From the NCBI RefSeq assembly GCF_028069725.1, contig NZ_JANEWG010000042.1:1-38152 (forward strand): DNA of 38,152 nt, in the 5' to 3' direction. The DNA is from Citrobacter sp. Awk 4. Lineage in GTDB: Bacteria > Pseudomonadota > Gammaproteobacteria > Enterobacterales > Enterobacteriaceae. Of the stretch, positions 28,114-38,152 are shown piece by piece. Positions within the stretch are counted from its first letter, which is position 1, and the number at the start of each line of letters is the position of its first letter. A program made the position numbers and the translations under genes. Below the pieces are notes generated by a model. That model searched no databases. It was not told the DNA's origin and was given only the letters and a program-made list of their open reading frames with translations.

Positions 28114-31100
28114 ATGATGGAAAAGGATCAGGTTCGTTTTTCTCAGCGTGCGATTAGCGTCTTACTGAGCGTGCTGCTGACGACTCAGCCGCTGTTTCCG
28201 GCGATTGCCGCCACGATCACCCCGACCGGTAATACGCAGATGGATAAAGCGCCCAATGGCGTACCGGTGGTCAATATTGCCGCACCGAATCAGTCCGGAA
28301 TCTCCCATAACAAATACAACGATTACAACGTGGGCAAAGAGGGGCTGATCCTTAACAACGCCACCGGACAATTTAATCAGACACAGCTTGGCGGTATCGT
28401 TCAGAACAACCCAAATCTGCAACCTGGAAAGCAAGCGACAGGGATCATCAACGAAGTCATCGGCACGAACCGCTCACAGCTTCAGGGGTATACCGAAGTG
28501 GCGGGCAAAGCGGCTAACGTTATCGTTGCCAACCCCTATGGTATTACCTGTAACGGCTGCGGTTTTATCAACACGCCAAACGTCACTCTGACCACCGGTA
28601 AACCGGTGCTGGATGCTAACGGGAATCTCCAGTCGCTAGAGGTAAGAAAAGGCGGTATCACCATTGAAGGCAAGGGGCTGGATGGTAGCCAGAGCGACGC
28701 GGTGTCGATCATTTCCCGTGCCACGGAAATCAATGCGCAACTGCATGCTAAAGATCTGAGTGTTATCACCGGGGCCAACAGGGTTGCGGCAAATGGTCAG
28801 ATAAGCAGCCTGAAAGGCGAGGGAGTCGCGCCGAAAGTAGCGGTAGATACCAGCGCGTTAGGTGGGATGTATGCCAACCGTATTCGCCTGGTCTCCAGTG
28901 AAAAAGGTCTGGGGGTCAACCTTGGCAATCTCAATGCCCGCCAGGGGGATATCACCCTGGATGCCAGTGGTAAATTAACCGTTAAGTCCAGCCTTGCCAG
29001 CGGCGCGCTTTCCGCTCGTGGAGACGGCGTGTCGCTGACCGGGAGCCATAAAACCGGTGGCAGGATGGACATCAGTAGCTCAGGGGCACTGGCGTTGCAG
29101 GAGGCAAATCTCTCCAGTGGCGCAGCCGTGCGACTTGCCAGTGATGGCAATATGACCCTCCGTGGCGGTGGGATTACCGCAACGGATGAGTTGAAGGTTG
29201 CCGCTAAACAGGATGCAACGATTACCGGTGCCACTCTCGTCAGTCAGAATACTGCATCGCTTGGCAGCGACGGTACGCTGACAATCTCCGACGGCAGCCT
29301 GACCAGTAAGAAACAGCTGGACGTCACAGGGACACACGGGCTGACACTGGCTCGTACAACGCTGGGCAGCAACGCCGACGTCGCGCTTAGCAGTAAAGGT
29401 CGCCTGTCGGCAAGTGGGAGTGCGATTTCTGCCAATAACGGGTTGGCGCTGAAGGCGCAACAGGTCGCACTGGATAATTCCAGTCGGGCCGATGCCGGAA
29501 GGTCGTTAAATCTGAATGCCGGCGATATTAACAACCAGGGGCAGGTTAACGCGGGTGGCTACCTGACGCTTTCTGGTTCGCATGTCGTTAACGGCGGTAC
29601 AGTTGCGGCGAAAGGTCGTCTCGACGCATCAGTTTCAAACATCGAAAGCAATGGGGTGCTGCAGGGGAACGGCGTTTCGGTGAGCAGCGAGTCTCTGGTG
29701 AACCGGGGGACGCTGGCAAGCGGCGGCGCGCTGGCGGTAAAAGCGAAAACGCTTATCCAGCAGGGTACGCTGAGCTCAATGGCCGATGCGAACATTCAGG
29801 CGGACGATACGTTGCGTAATGAGGGGCGTTTGCTGGCGAACGGTACGTTGGCGGTGCGGGGCGGTGTAGTTGAACAAAATGGCGTTCTCTCCGGCGAGCG
29901 GGCGCTGACGGTGAATGCAGTGAACCTCTCTGCGGCGAAAGACTCTCTGACCACCGGGCAAGGGGATGTGCAGATTAACGTTGATCAAAACGTCAGTCTG
30001 AACGGTCAGTTCAATGCTGGTGGGGCGCTTAGCGTCAAGGGAAAACAACTTACAACGGATGCGGATAGCCATCTGCAGAGCGCTAAAAACCTGGCAATAA
30101 GCGCAGAGAATGTGACGCTGGACGGCGTACAGGCGGCAAAAGGCGCGTTGAGCGTAACGGCGCAGACGTTAAGCCACGGAGGTAAGTCAACCGGCGCCAG
30201 CATTGATTTTCATGCGGGGAAGTCTGCTGATAACCATGGTGAATTACAGGCCGATACCCTGGCGCTCAGCGGTGCCAAAATAACCCATAGCGGTATTGCC
30301 AAAGCGGACCGCATTTCGCTTCTTGCGCCAGAACTCATCACCAGCAGCGGCTCTTTGATCGCCGATACCTTAACCCTCCAGAGCCAGCACATTGTCAACA
30401 GCGGTTTGATGCAGGGCAATGAGACGTTGGCGCTGAACACCAGCACGCTGGATAACCTTGCAAAAGGTACTCTCTATAGTGCTCACGACCTGACGCTTAA
30501 TATCCCACAATTCAGCAATCGTGGGCTGGTCACCACTGGCGGCAATTTGCGTCTGACGGGCGACCGCCTGAGCAATGCCGGTGAAATTAACGGCGTTAAT
30601 CTCAATGGTCATTACGCCATGCTGACCAGTGACGCCGGGGGGCGCTTGCTGGCTGATAACCTGATGACCCTGACTGGCGACGCGCTGGATAACAGCGGGT
30701 TAATCGCCGCAGATGGGGTGTTACTGACCGTTGGCGCGCTGAAAAACCAGGGCAACATTCAGGGATCAACAAACCTTACCCTCACTGCAGACGATACCGT
30801 CAACGGTGGTGTGCTGCATTCCGGTCACGCCCTGTCTCTTGATGGCGCGATATTGACCAATAACGGGGAACTCAGCGCCACCACGTTATTACTGACGCTT
30901 AGCGGGAAACTGGATAACGGTATTGACGGCAACGTGATTGCTGATGAAGGGCTTGAGGTAACGACGCCGGAGCTGGTGAACAGCGGTCTGCTGACCGGGA
31001 ACACGCTCCGACTACAAGGCCGTGCGGTTAGCAACAGCGGTACGTTGCAGGGGTTCTCATTACTGACCGCGACGGGCGACAGTCTGGTCAACCAGACAAA

Positions 31101-34100
31101 CGGAAAACTGCTGACTGCCGGAACACTGGAACTGAATAATCGTTCGCTCATCAATGCTGGCCTGTTGCAGGGGAAAACGCTGAATCTGGCCACCGGGGAG
31201 TGGATCAATACAGGCAACGTGCTGGGTGAAGCGGGGCTGACTGCACACGTCAGCGGTGTATTTACCAGCCAGGGGAAAGCGCTTAGCCAGCAGAATATGG
31301 ATATTCATGCTGCCCGCATCACCAACAGCGGAACGCTGATGGCGAAGGTACTGACGCTGCACGGCGATTTACAGAGCAGCGGCATTTTGCAGGGCAGCCA
31401 GGCGCTGAGCTGGGACGGCGACGGCTTTACCAACCAGGCGGGTGGGCAGGTGGTAAGCACAGAAACGCTGGCGCTTACCGGAAAAAAACTGGAAAACCAG
31501 GGGCAGATGGAAAGCCGGGCGGTGACGTTGAAGACGGACACCCTGCGCAACGGCGGTGGCATACAGGCACAGGACAGTCTGCGGGCGACAGTCGCCGGAA
31601 AACTGGAAAACCAGGGGGCATTCTTAAGCCAGGGTTTGTTTGAACTGGCGGCGGCCCAGGTGATTAATGACGGCCAGCTGGCGGCAAACACCCTGACGCT
31701 GAACATCCCACAACTGACGAACAATGGGCTATTACAGGGTAACAGTGCACTGCAACTGACCACGCGCGATGTGATTAACGGCAAATCAGGGCAAATGCTG
31801 AGCGGTACCGGACTGGCGCTGGACCTCAGTTCACTGGAGAACCACGGGCTGGTACTGGCGAATGGACGTTTTACGCTGGCGGGCGACCGGTTTTCTAGTG
31901 ACGGCGAAATCCATGCGGATACGCTCGGTTTTACACTGACTGATTCGCTGAATAATCAGGGCAAGCTGGTCGCGAAACATACCGCTTCATTCGATGCGAA
32001 CAGGTTTGAAAACCACGGACAGCTTGCGGCGCAAAATATCACTCTCGAAGGAAAATCCCTGCATAACAGCGGGCTGGTGCAGGGCAACGATAGTGTGTCG
32101 GTGACTGCGGATACCCTCACAACAGTGGCGACAGGCAAATGGTTAACTGGCAACGCGTTGACGGTTAACGCGGGTTCGGTCAGCCACGACGGCGTGATGC
32201 AGGGCGATACGATCGCGCTTACCGCAAATGCGCTGAATAACCGCGGTGTGCTCAATGGTCAACATGGCCTGAAAGGGACTCTGACCGGGCAGCTCACCAA
32301 CCAGGGGCAGATTCAAAGTGGCAGCGCACTCTCGCTGACGGCTGACGATCTGAACAGCACCGGACGTATCGCGGGCAATACGCTCACCCTTTTTGCAACG
32401 ACCTTAAGCAACGGTGGTCTGTGGCAGGGGACGAACGGTCTAACGCTGACCGGCGATACGCTCACCACTGGCGCAGGATCCCGTACGCTCAGCGGCGGCG
32501 TGCTGACCCTTAACGCAGGGAATATGGCGACCCAGGGAACGTTGCAGGGGCAACAGGTTCTGGTGGCGACTGACGACTGGCAGCATAACGGATCGTTGGT
32601 TAGCCTTGGCGAGTTTACGGCGAACATCAGCAACAGCCTTACCAATCCCGGCGAGCTGATGAGTCAGGGGGCGATGTCACTGACCGCGCCGCAACTTGAT
32701 AACAGCGGGAAGATCCTGAGTGAAAGCAACGTCACTCTCGACGGACAACGGCTGAACAATGGCGGTGCTGTGCAGGGAAATACCCTGACAGTACACCAGA
32801 ATCGTATTAACAATCAGGGAACGCTGACCGGCCTGCAAAGCCTGACACTGGAAGCCCGCCAGCGGCTTATGGCGCGAATGGCGATGACCACACCTTCGCA
32901 GGAGCTGATTAACGGCTCTGGCGGCTCACTGCTGACGCAGGGAACATTGAAGGTGACATCTGGCGATGTGACCAATGCCGGAACGTGGCAGGGGCAGTCT
33001 GTTCTGCTCAGTGCGCAGTCGCTGACTAACTACGGGGCGATACAAAGCGCCGATGTGCTGCAGCTTATACTGGCGAATAATTTGACCTCCGGAGCTGGTA
33101 GTAAAATCACGGCGCTCGGCAACGCCACGCTACAGGCGCTTTCCCTGACAAATAACGGGCAATGGGCGGCAAAAAACCTGACGCTGAAGGGAACAACGCT
33201 TGATAACACAGGGGCCGCCAGCGGGGTAAACGGCCTGACGCTTACGATGAACAGCGCAGTCAGCCAGCGGAAATCTGGCAGTATGCTGACCGGCGGTGCG
33301 TTGAATCTGAATTCGGCGTCTGTGGCTAATGAGGGCAAAATTCAGGGCGCGACGCTGGGCATCACGTCTGGCGCATTGACCAACAGCGGGCGACTGCAGG
33401 GAGATAATGGCGCGACGTTGAGCCTCAGCGGTGCTCTGACCAATAACGCAGGCGGCGAGATTGTTAGCCGTCAGGGGCTGACAGTGACCACGCCTGTCAT
33501 GTCCAACTACGGCTTAATACAGGGGGGCGGTGATACCCGTTTTAACGCCACGACCCGGGCGCTTAACGAGGGCAAACTGCTTTCCGGCGCTGGATTGACG
33601 CTGACCACCCCACAATATTCTGGCGCAGGCTGGCTACAGGCGACCCAACTCATCCTTAATGCCACAACCGCGACGAACAGTGGGAACTGGCTTGCCGACA
33701 GCGCAACGCTTACGGGCAATAATTTTACCAACCTGGGCACCACACAGGCAGGCCAACTGGCGGTCAATTACAACCAGTTGACCAACAACGGCACGTTGCT
33801 GGGGAATGCGCGACTGACGGTCAACGCCGATCAGGTTAACCAGAATGCGGCAGGCAAACTGTTCAGCGGCGGCGATTTGTCTCTGGAAAGTAAAGGTCTG
33901 ACAGCGTTGGGGCAGGTCGTCGCGCTGGGAAATCTGACCCTGAAGCTGGCGAATGCGTTTACCGCGAACAGCGCATTTGCCGCCGGAAAAACGCTTTCCG
34001 TCACCAGTGATAGCGCTATAGACAACCGCAGCGTATTGCAGGGACAGGCGGTTAATCTATCGGCGGGCGGACAGCTCAGCAATAACGGGAAAATCACCAC

Positions 34101-37100
34101 CGGCAGCGGCGCGAGCGCCCTCAGTGGCAGCAGTGTGGCGTTCAATGCCGCCGGAACAGTGCAGGGTGGCGGCGACATTACGGTTAGCAGTCGCGGCAAT
34201 ATTACCGTGGACGGTTTCACCGGTACGCGCGGAACGCTCACACTCAGCGCGCCGGGTGCCATCATCAATAGGGCACTGCTGTATGCAGCAAATAATCTGG
34301 CGCTCTATGCCAACAGCATCACAAACCAGCGCGGCGATATCCTTGCGGGCAACTCCCTGTGGATGCAAAAAGATGCGGCGGGAAATGCCAACAGTGAAGT
34401 TATTAACACCTCCGGCACCATTGAGACGCAAAATGGCGATATCACCATTAAAACCGGGCATCTGCTGAATCAGCGGGACGGGCTGAACGCAAACCAGACG
34501 CAAATTGCAGGATCAAATAATATTCCTGGGGTCGGTGGCGCCACTCTTGATGTTGATATCAGCCAGTTGCCCGAAGGAAGCTACGGTGTTAATGGTTATT
34601 CTTACGAAAGACAGGCCAGTTCATGCAGTGCGAATGCATCCTGCAACTTTAATCATTATTTCCAGTATTACTATGCGCCTTTTGAAGACTCTGCGACGCA
34701 GAAATTCATTTCCAGCCAGATTAAAACCGATGTCACCAGTTCAGGGGGGGCTTCTCGTATTGCGTCCGGGCGCAATCTGACAATGCATGCAGATTCTCTG
34801 GATAACCTGGCCAGTAATATTCTGGCAAACAACAATATTAACCTTTCAGGAAACACGTTAAATAACCAAAGCTGGCAATCGGGAACGTTAACGGATTATT
34901 TTGTTTATAAATATTCCCCTGAGCAATATTCGCGCAAAAAATTTGCTGTAGACAGCGTAGATGTTTTACCTCCTCGCTATAACGAAGGCAGAACCAGTAA
35001 TGGTGAAACCATTCTGCTGCCAAAAGAGACGACGATAACGTTCACTCTGGAAGGACATGACCGTGCTCAGGAGAATGGGGATATCTATCGTTCGGTGATT
35101 CAGGCCGGTGGTAATGTAGCAGCAAACTTCTCTACCGCTATTGGCAATGAAACAACATCGTCCAACGCGGGTGGGGTGGTAAATACACTCCTGACTCCAA
35201 CCCTGAACACCCTCAGCCATCAGGGCATCAGCGGCGGGGTGCAAAAGCAAACGCTGGCAGGCGGCGAGGCTGTTAGCATCAACTCTGTGCAGTGGAATGA
35301 TCAACTACAAAACGCGCTGCAACACATCAACGGCGGCGGTACGCTGGATAGCGCCAGCGTTGCGAATACTGCACTGGACTCGATTTCCGTAACAGAGAAA
35401 AATAACGCCAGTCTGGGCCAGTTGAATGGACTCAGTGGTGCGGATATCACTGACGCCTCTCTGAATACGACCCAAGGTCGTGAATCGGGGCATTATCAGG
35501 GGAAAACGGCGGATACCAGCGCCTACCCGTTACCTTCTGGGAATAATGGATACTTTGTTGTTTCTGATAACCCGAAAAGTCCGTACCTGATCAGCGTTAA
35601 CCCAAAACTTAACGGGATGGGTCAGCTTGATCCGAACTTGTTTGGCGACCTGAATGCCTTGCTGGGTATCAAACCTGGCGCTGCGCCACGTGAAACCAAC
35701 AGTGCATATACCGATCAAAACAAGTTCTTGGGCTCGGCCTATATGCTGGATCGCCTTAAACTGAACCCGGAATACGACTACCGTTTCCTCGGTGATGCGG
35801 CGTTCGACACCCGCTACGTCAGTAACGCCATGCTCAACCAGACGGGAAGTCGTTACATCAACGGCATTGGCTCAGACCTTGAGCAGATGCGCTACCTGAT
35901 GGACAACGCTGCCAGTGCGCAGCGGTCGCTGGGGCTGAAGTTCGGTGTGGCTATGACCGCGGAGCAGATAGCCACGCTTGAGCAGAGCATGATGTGGTGG
36001 GAAGCGGCGACCATCAACGGCGAAACGGTGATGATACCGAAGCTCTACCTGTCGCCGAAAGATGTGACAGTGAACAACGGCAGCGTCATTTCCGGGAATA
36101 ACGTTCAGCTTGCTGGCGGCAATATCATCAACTCCGGCAGTTCGATACTGGCGAAGAACAACCTGACCCTCGACAGCCAGAACAGTATTAACAACCTCAA
36201 CAATGGCCTGATACAGGCTGGGGGGAACCTCGACCTGAGCGCCATTGGCGATATCAATAACATCAGTTCTGCCATCAGCGGAAAGACGGTGGCACTGGAG
36301 AGCCTCGACGGCAGCATCAATAACCTGACGCTGGCGGAGCAGATTGACATCACCGCGCAAAGCAAATACAGCACGGTAAGTTTCAAAGACACGCTACTGG
36401 GGACAACGTCGTCGATAACCGCGCAGGACGGACTGTCGCTGTCGGCAGGGAAAGATATCACCGTCACCGGCGCGAATCTTGCCGCGGGCGGCTCACTGTT
36501 GATGGAGGCCTGGGGGGATATCGCCGTCAATGCCAACCAGATTAACGATGCGCAGGGTCGCTCCGGACGCTGGGTTGCCGATACCCGCCGTTCATCGGTG
36601 GACTGGCAGGGCAGCAGCATTAGCGCAGGTGGTAATCTCGGGATCATTGCCGGAAACAACCTCAATGTGACTGCCAGTGATGTGAAAGCAGGCGGCAACG
36701 CCCAGCTTGCGGCGGGTAACGATCTCAATCTGAACGCCGCCAGTACTCGCGAAAACAACCGCAATGGCGGCAGCGAGTCGCACAGTAGCGGGCTTGATCG
36801 CACCACCGTTTCAGCGGGTGACAGTCTGGTGCTGAAAGCCGGGCAGGACATCAATGCCCACGCGGCGGGACTGGCGGCGGAAGGGAACGTCGGCATCCAG
36901 GCCGGACGCGATGTGAACCTGCAGGCGGGAGAAACCGTGACCGGCAGCAGCTCGCACGCGAAAAAGAAAACGGTGATCAACGAGTCCGTGCGCCAGCAGG
37001 GCACCGAAATCGCAAGCTCCGGCAACACAACCATTATCGCCGGGCGCGACGTGAACAGCGAAGCAGCGCAGGTTACCGCCAGCGGGGATATCGGCGTGGC

Positions 37101-38152
37101 GGCAGGTCGTGACGTGAACCTGACGACGGCGACGGAAAGCGACTACCACTACCAGGACAAAACCAAAACCAAAAAAGGACTTCTCAGTAAAAAAACGACG
37201 CACACCATCGAGGAAGACAGCGCGACGCGTGAAGCAGGCACGCTGCTTTCCGGCGATAACGTCACCGTGCAGGCGGGCAACAACCTGCTGGTGAAAGGCT
37301 CCTCCGTGGTGGGCGACAACACCGTGGCGCTGGGCGCGGGCAACAATGTCGATATTGTCGCCGCCACCAATACCGACACCTCCTGGCGATTTAAAGAGAC
37401 TAAAAAGAGCGGTCTGATGGGCACCGGCGGCATCGGCATCACCGTCGGCAGCAGCAAGTCCACTCACGACCTTCGCGAGGCAGGCACCACGCAAAGCCAG
37501 AGCTTCAGCACCGTCGGCTCTACGGGTGGCAATGTGGTTATCGCCGCTGGAAACCAGGCGCACATCGGCGGCGCGGACCTGATTGCCGGGAAGGACATGA
37601 GCCTCAGCGGCAGCAGCGTGCTCATCGATCCGGGCCACGACAAACGCACCCGCGATGAGACCTTCGAGCAGAAGAAAAGCGGGCTGACGCTGGCGCTGTC
37701 GGGGACTGTCGGGAGCGCGATTAACAATGCGGTCACGGCAGCGCAGGACACCAAAGAAGAGAGCGACGGACGGCTGAAGGCGCTTCAGGCCACCAAAACG
37801 GTGCTCTCCGGCGTGCAGGCCGGGCAGGCGGCTGAGGCGGCGAACCTGACGGCGGACCCGAACGCGATGGGCGTCAGCCTCTCGCTGACCACGCAAAAAT
37901 CCAAATCGCAGCAGCATGCTGAGAGCGATGCGGTGGCGGGCAGCACGCTGAATGCGGGGAATAACCTCTCCATCACCGCGAACGGCAAAAAGGGCGACGG
38001 CGACATTGTGATTGCGGGCAGCCAGCTGAAGGCGGGCGGCGACACGCTGCTGGACGCGAAGAACGATGTCATTCTCAGCGGCGCGGCCAACACCCGGCAA
38101 TCCAGCGGCAAGAACAGCAGCAGCGGCGGTGGGGTCGGGGTGAGTATCGGGG
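28114..38152 (+). CDS. Giant TpsA exoprotein, CdiA/filamentous-haemagglutinin type (3' end outside window)
   Basis: The frame is open from ATG 28,114 to the window edge, at least 3,346 codons. A signal peptide of about 32 residues (ends AIA|A) leads into the TPS secretion domain, with the hallmark NPNL at 99-102, NPYGI at 140-144 and the cysteine pair Cys146/Cys149. Residues about 290-2,135 are FHA-1-type beta-helix repeats of about 20 residues (patterns like LTNQGQIQSGSALSLTADDLNSTG). A non-repeat region follows at about 2,135-2,660. It includes a tyrosine-rich CSANASC segment and the CdiA-typical SAYMLDRLKLNPEYDYRFLGD, MDNAASAQRSLG and GVAMTAEQIATLEQSM stretch. A second repeat field has the lysine-rich KTKTKKGLLSKKTTHTIEED insert seen in CdiA FHA-2 regions. 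The pretoxin, toxin and immunity regions would be downstream. An AAGG ribosome site precedes ATGATG. A pure adhesin remains possible. Confidence 0.93.
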   Translation, partial: MMEKDQVRFSQRAISVLLSVLLTTQPLFPAIAATITPTGNTQMDKAPNGVPVVNIAAPNQSGISHNKYNDYNVGKEGLILNNATGQFNQTQLGGIVQNNPNLQPGKQATGIINEVIGTNRSQLQGYTEVAGKAANVIVANPYGITCNGCGFINTPNVTLTTGKPVLDANGNLQSLEVRKGGITIEGKGLDGSQSDAVSIISRATEINAQLHAKDLSVITGANRVAANGQISSLKGEGVAPKVAVDTSALGGMYANRIRLVSSEKGLGVNLGNLNARQGDITLDASGKLTVKSSLASGALSARGDGVSLTGSHKTGGRMDISSSGALALQEANLSSGAAVRLASDGNMTLRGGGITATDELKVAAKQDATITGATLVSQNTASLGSDGTLTISDGSLTSKKQLDVTGTHGLTLARTTLGSNADVALSSKGRLSASGSAISANNGLALKAQQVALDNSSRADAGRSLNLNAGDINNQGQVNAGGYLTLSGSHVVNGGTVAAKGRLDASVSNIESNGVLQGNGVSVSSESLVNRGTLASGGALAVKAKTLIQQGTLSSMADANIQADDTLRNEGRLLANGTLAVRGGVVEQNGVLSGERALTVNAVNLSAAKDSLTTGQGDVQINVDQNVSLNGQFNAGGALSVKGKQLTTDADSHLQSAKNLAISAENVTLDGVQAAKGALSVTAQTLSHGGKSTGASIDFHAGKSADNHGELQADTLALSGAKITHSGIAKADRISLLAPELITSSGSLIADTLTLQSQHIVNSGLMQGNETLALNTSTLDNLAKGTLYSAHDLTLNIPQFSNRGLVTTGGNLRLTGDRLSNAGEINGVNLNGHYAMLTSDAGGRLLADNLMTLTGDALDNSGLIAADGVLLTVGALKNQGNIQGSTNLTLTADDTVNGGVLHSGHALSLDGAILTNNGELSATTLLLTLSGKLDNGIDGNVIADEGLEVTTPELVNSGLLTGNTLRLQGRAVSNSGTLQGFSLLTATGDSLVNQTNGKLLTAGTLELNNRSLINAGLLQGKTLNLATGEWINTGNVLGEAGLTAHVSGVFTSQGKALSQQNMDIHAARITNSGTLMAKVLTLHGDLQSSGILQGSQALSWDGDGFTNQAGGQVVSTETLALTGKKLENQGQMESRAVTLKTDTLRNGGGIQAQDSLRATVAGKLENQGAFLSQGLFELAAAQVINDGQLAANTLTLNIPQLTNNGLLQGNSALQLTTRDVINGKSGQMLSGTGLALDLSSLENHGLVLANGRFTLAGDRFSSDGEIHADTLGFTLTDSLNNQGKLVAKHTASFDANRFENHGQLAAQNITLEGKSLHNSGLVQGNDSVSVTADTLTTVATGKWLTGNALTVNAGSVSHDGVMQGDTIALTANALNNRGVLNGQHGLKGTLTGQLTNQGQIQSGSALSLTADDLNSTGRIAGNTLTLFATTLSNGGLWQGTNGLTLTGDTLTTGAGSRTLSGGVLTLNAGNMATQGTLQGQQVLVATDDWQHNGSLVSLGEFTANISNSLTNPGELMSQGAMSLTAPQLDNSGKILSESNVTLDGQRLNNGGAVQGNTLTVHQNRINNQGTLTGLQSLTLEARQRLMARMAMTTPSQELINGSGGSLLTQGTLKVTSGDVTNAGTWQGQSVLLSAQSLTNYGAIQSADVLQLILANNLTSGAGSKITALGNATLQALSLTNNGQWAAKNLTLKGTTLDNTGAASGVNGLTLTMNSAVSQRKSGSMLTGGALNLNSASVANEGKIQGATLGITSGALTNSGRLQGDNGATLSLSGALTNNAGGEIVSRQGLTVTTPVMSNYGLIQGGGDTRFNATTRALNEGKLLSGAGLTLTTPQYSGAGWLQATQLILNATTATNSGNWLADSATLTGNNFTNLGTTQAGQLAVNYNQLTNNGTLLGNARLTVNADQVNQNAAGKLFSGGDLSLESKGLTALGQVVALGNLTLKLANAFTANSAFAAGKTLSVTSDSAIDNRSVLQGQAVNLSAGGQLSNNGKITTGSGASALSGSSVAFNAAGTVQGGGDITVSSRGNITVDGFTGTRGTLTLSAPGAIINRALLYAANNLALYANSITNQRGDILAGNSLWMQKDAAGNANSEVINTSGTIETQNGDITIKTGHLLNQRDGLNANQTQIAGSNNIPGVGGATLDVDISQLPEGSYGVNGYSYERQASSCSANASCNFNHYFQYYYAPFEDSATQKFISSQIKTDVTSSGGASRIASGRNLTMHADSLDNLASNILANNNINLSGNTLNNQSWQSGTLTDYFVYKYSPEQYSRKKFAVDSVDVLPPRYNEGRTSNGETILLPKETTITFTLEGHDRAQENGDIYRSVIQAGGNVAANFSTAIGNETTSSNAGGVVNTLLTPTLNTLSHQGISGGVQKQTLAGGEAVSINSVQWNDQLQNALQHINGGGTLDSASVANTALDSISVTEKNNASLGQLNGLSGADITDASLNTTQGRESGHYQGKTADTSAYPLPSGNNGYFVVSDNPKSPYLISVNPKLNGMGQLDPNLFGDLNALLGIKPGAAPRETNSAYTDQNKFLGSAYMLDRLKLNPEYDYRFLGDAAFDTRYVSNAMLNQTGSRYINGIGSDLEQMRYLMDNAASAQRSLGLKFGVAMTAEQIATLEQSMMWWEAATINGETVMIPKLYLSPKDVTVNNGSVISGNNVQLAGGNIINSGSSILAKNNLTLDSQNSINNLNNGLIQAGGNLDLSAIGDINNISSAISGKTVALESLDGSINNLTLAEQIDITAQSKYSTVSFKDTLLGTTSSITAQDGLSLSAGKDITVTGANLAAGGSLLMEAWGDIAVNANQINDAQGRSGRWVADTRRSSVDWQGSSISAGGNLGIIAGNNLNVTASDVKAGGNAQLAAGNDLNLNAASTRENNRNGGSESHSSGLDRTTVSAGDSLVLKAGQDINAHAAGLAAEGNVGIQAGRDVNLQAGETVTGSSSHAKKKTVINESVRQQGTEIASSGNTTIIAGRDVNSEAAQVTASGDIGVAAGRDVNLTTATESDYHYQDKTKTKKGLLSKKTTHTIEEDSATREAGTLLSGDNVTVQAGNNLLVKGSSVVGDNTVALGAGNNVDIVAATNTDTSWRFKETKKSGLMGTGGIGITVGSSKSTHDLREAGTTQSQSFSTVGSTGGNVVIAAGNQAHIGGADLIAGKDMSLSGSSVLIDPGHDKRTRDETFEQKKSGLTLALSGTVGSAINNAVTAAQDTKEESDGRLKALQATKTVLSGVQAGQAAEAANLTADPNAMGVSLSLTTQKSKSQQHAESDAVAGSTLNAGNNLSITANGKKGDGDIVIAGSQLKAGGDTLLDAKNDVILSGAANTRQSSGKNSSSGGGVGVSIG

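Noticed and set aside
28162-38111. Many long minus-strand frames under the TpsA gene, up to 429 codons
   Set aside because: They lie opposite one uninterrupted plus-strand frame with clear TPS and FHA motifs. Their sequences are low-complexity mirror products (Ser/Pro/Val- or Arg/Gly/His-rich) with no ribosome sites.

Overview
The window is chromosomal DNA from a member of the Enterobacteriaceae. The best guess is Citrobacter or a close relative. The reason is that yahN-yahO-prpRBCDE and lacZ appear in the same order and orientation as in Escherichia coli and are very similar to the E. coli proteins, while the surrounding genes are not in E. coli order. The genus is inferred from gene content only.

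Left part (1-12,240): a block inserted beside yahN. It opens with a non-coding stretch of strong hairpins (1-300) and a small secreted Fels-1/YcgJ-like protein. Two large, nearly identical periplasmic alkylsulfatases (YjcS/SdsA family) follow, in opposite orientation at 1,013-3,001 (-) and 8,891-10,873 (+). Between them lie an MscS-type mechanosensitive channel, a globin-coupled (DosC-like) diguanylate cyclase, an IprA/CRP-like regulator, an OmpA-type 8-stranded barrel and a small lipoprotein. A FadL-like outer-membrane channel follows the second sulfatase. Together this looks like an envelope module for taking up and desulfating surfactant-like alkyl sulfates, with osmotic and gas or redox sensing genes beside it. 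That functional link is inference.

Middle part (12,241-21,430): the E. coli-like core. yahN (exporter) is followed by a long AT-rich spacer, yahO, and the 2-methylcitrate pathway. prpR (sigma-54 activator) is divergent from prpBCDE. A -24/-12 promoter and GTTTCAT-type palindromes lie between them. REP-type hairpins follow prpB and prpE.

lac remnant (21,449-24,633): a full-length lacZ faces prpE, with both catalytic glutamates. Its control region matches the E. coli lac promoter in exact register: CRP site centred at -61.5, TTTACA/TATGTT with an 18-bp spacer, an O1-like operator centred at +11 and an O2-like site at +412. No lacI, lacY or lacA is present. In E. coli codBA, cyn and lacAY lie between prpE and lacZ; here only about 50 bp containing a REP hairpin do.

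Right part (24,744-38,152): a SAM methyltransferase, a convergent UlaG-like metallo-beta-lactamase-fold hydrolase, and then a two-partner secretion pair. This consists of a TpsB (FhaC/CdiB-type) transporter and a giant TpsA (CdiA/FHA-type) exoprotein. The TpsA frame stays open for about 10 kb and runs off the window after at least 3,346 codons. Its layout resembles CdiA, but the toxin and immunity end, which would prove contact-dependent inhibition, lies outside the window.
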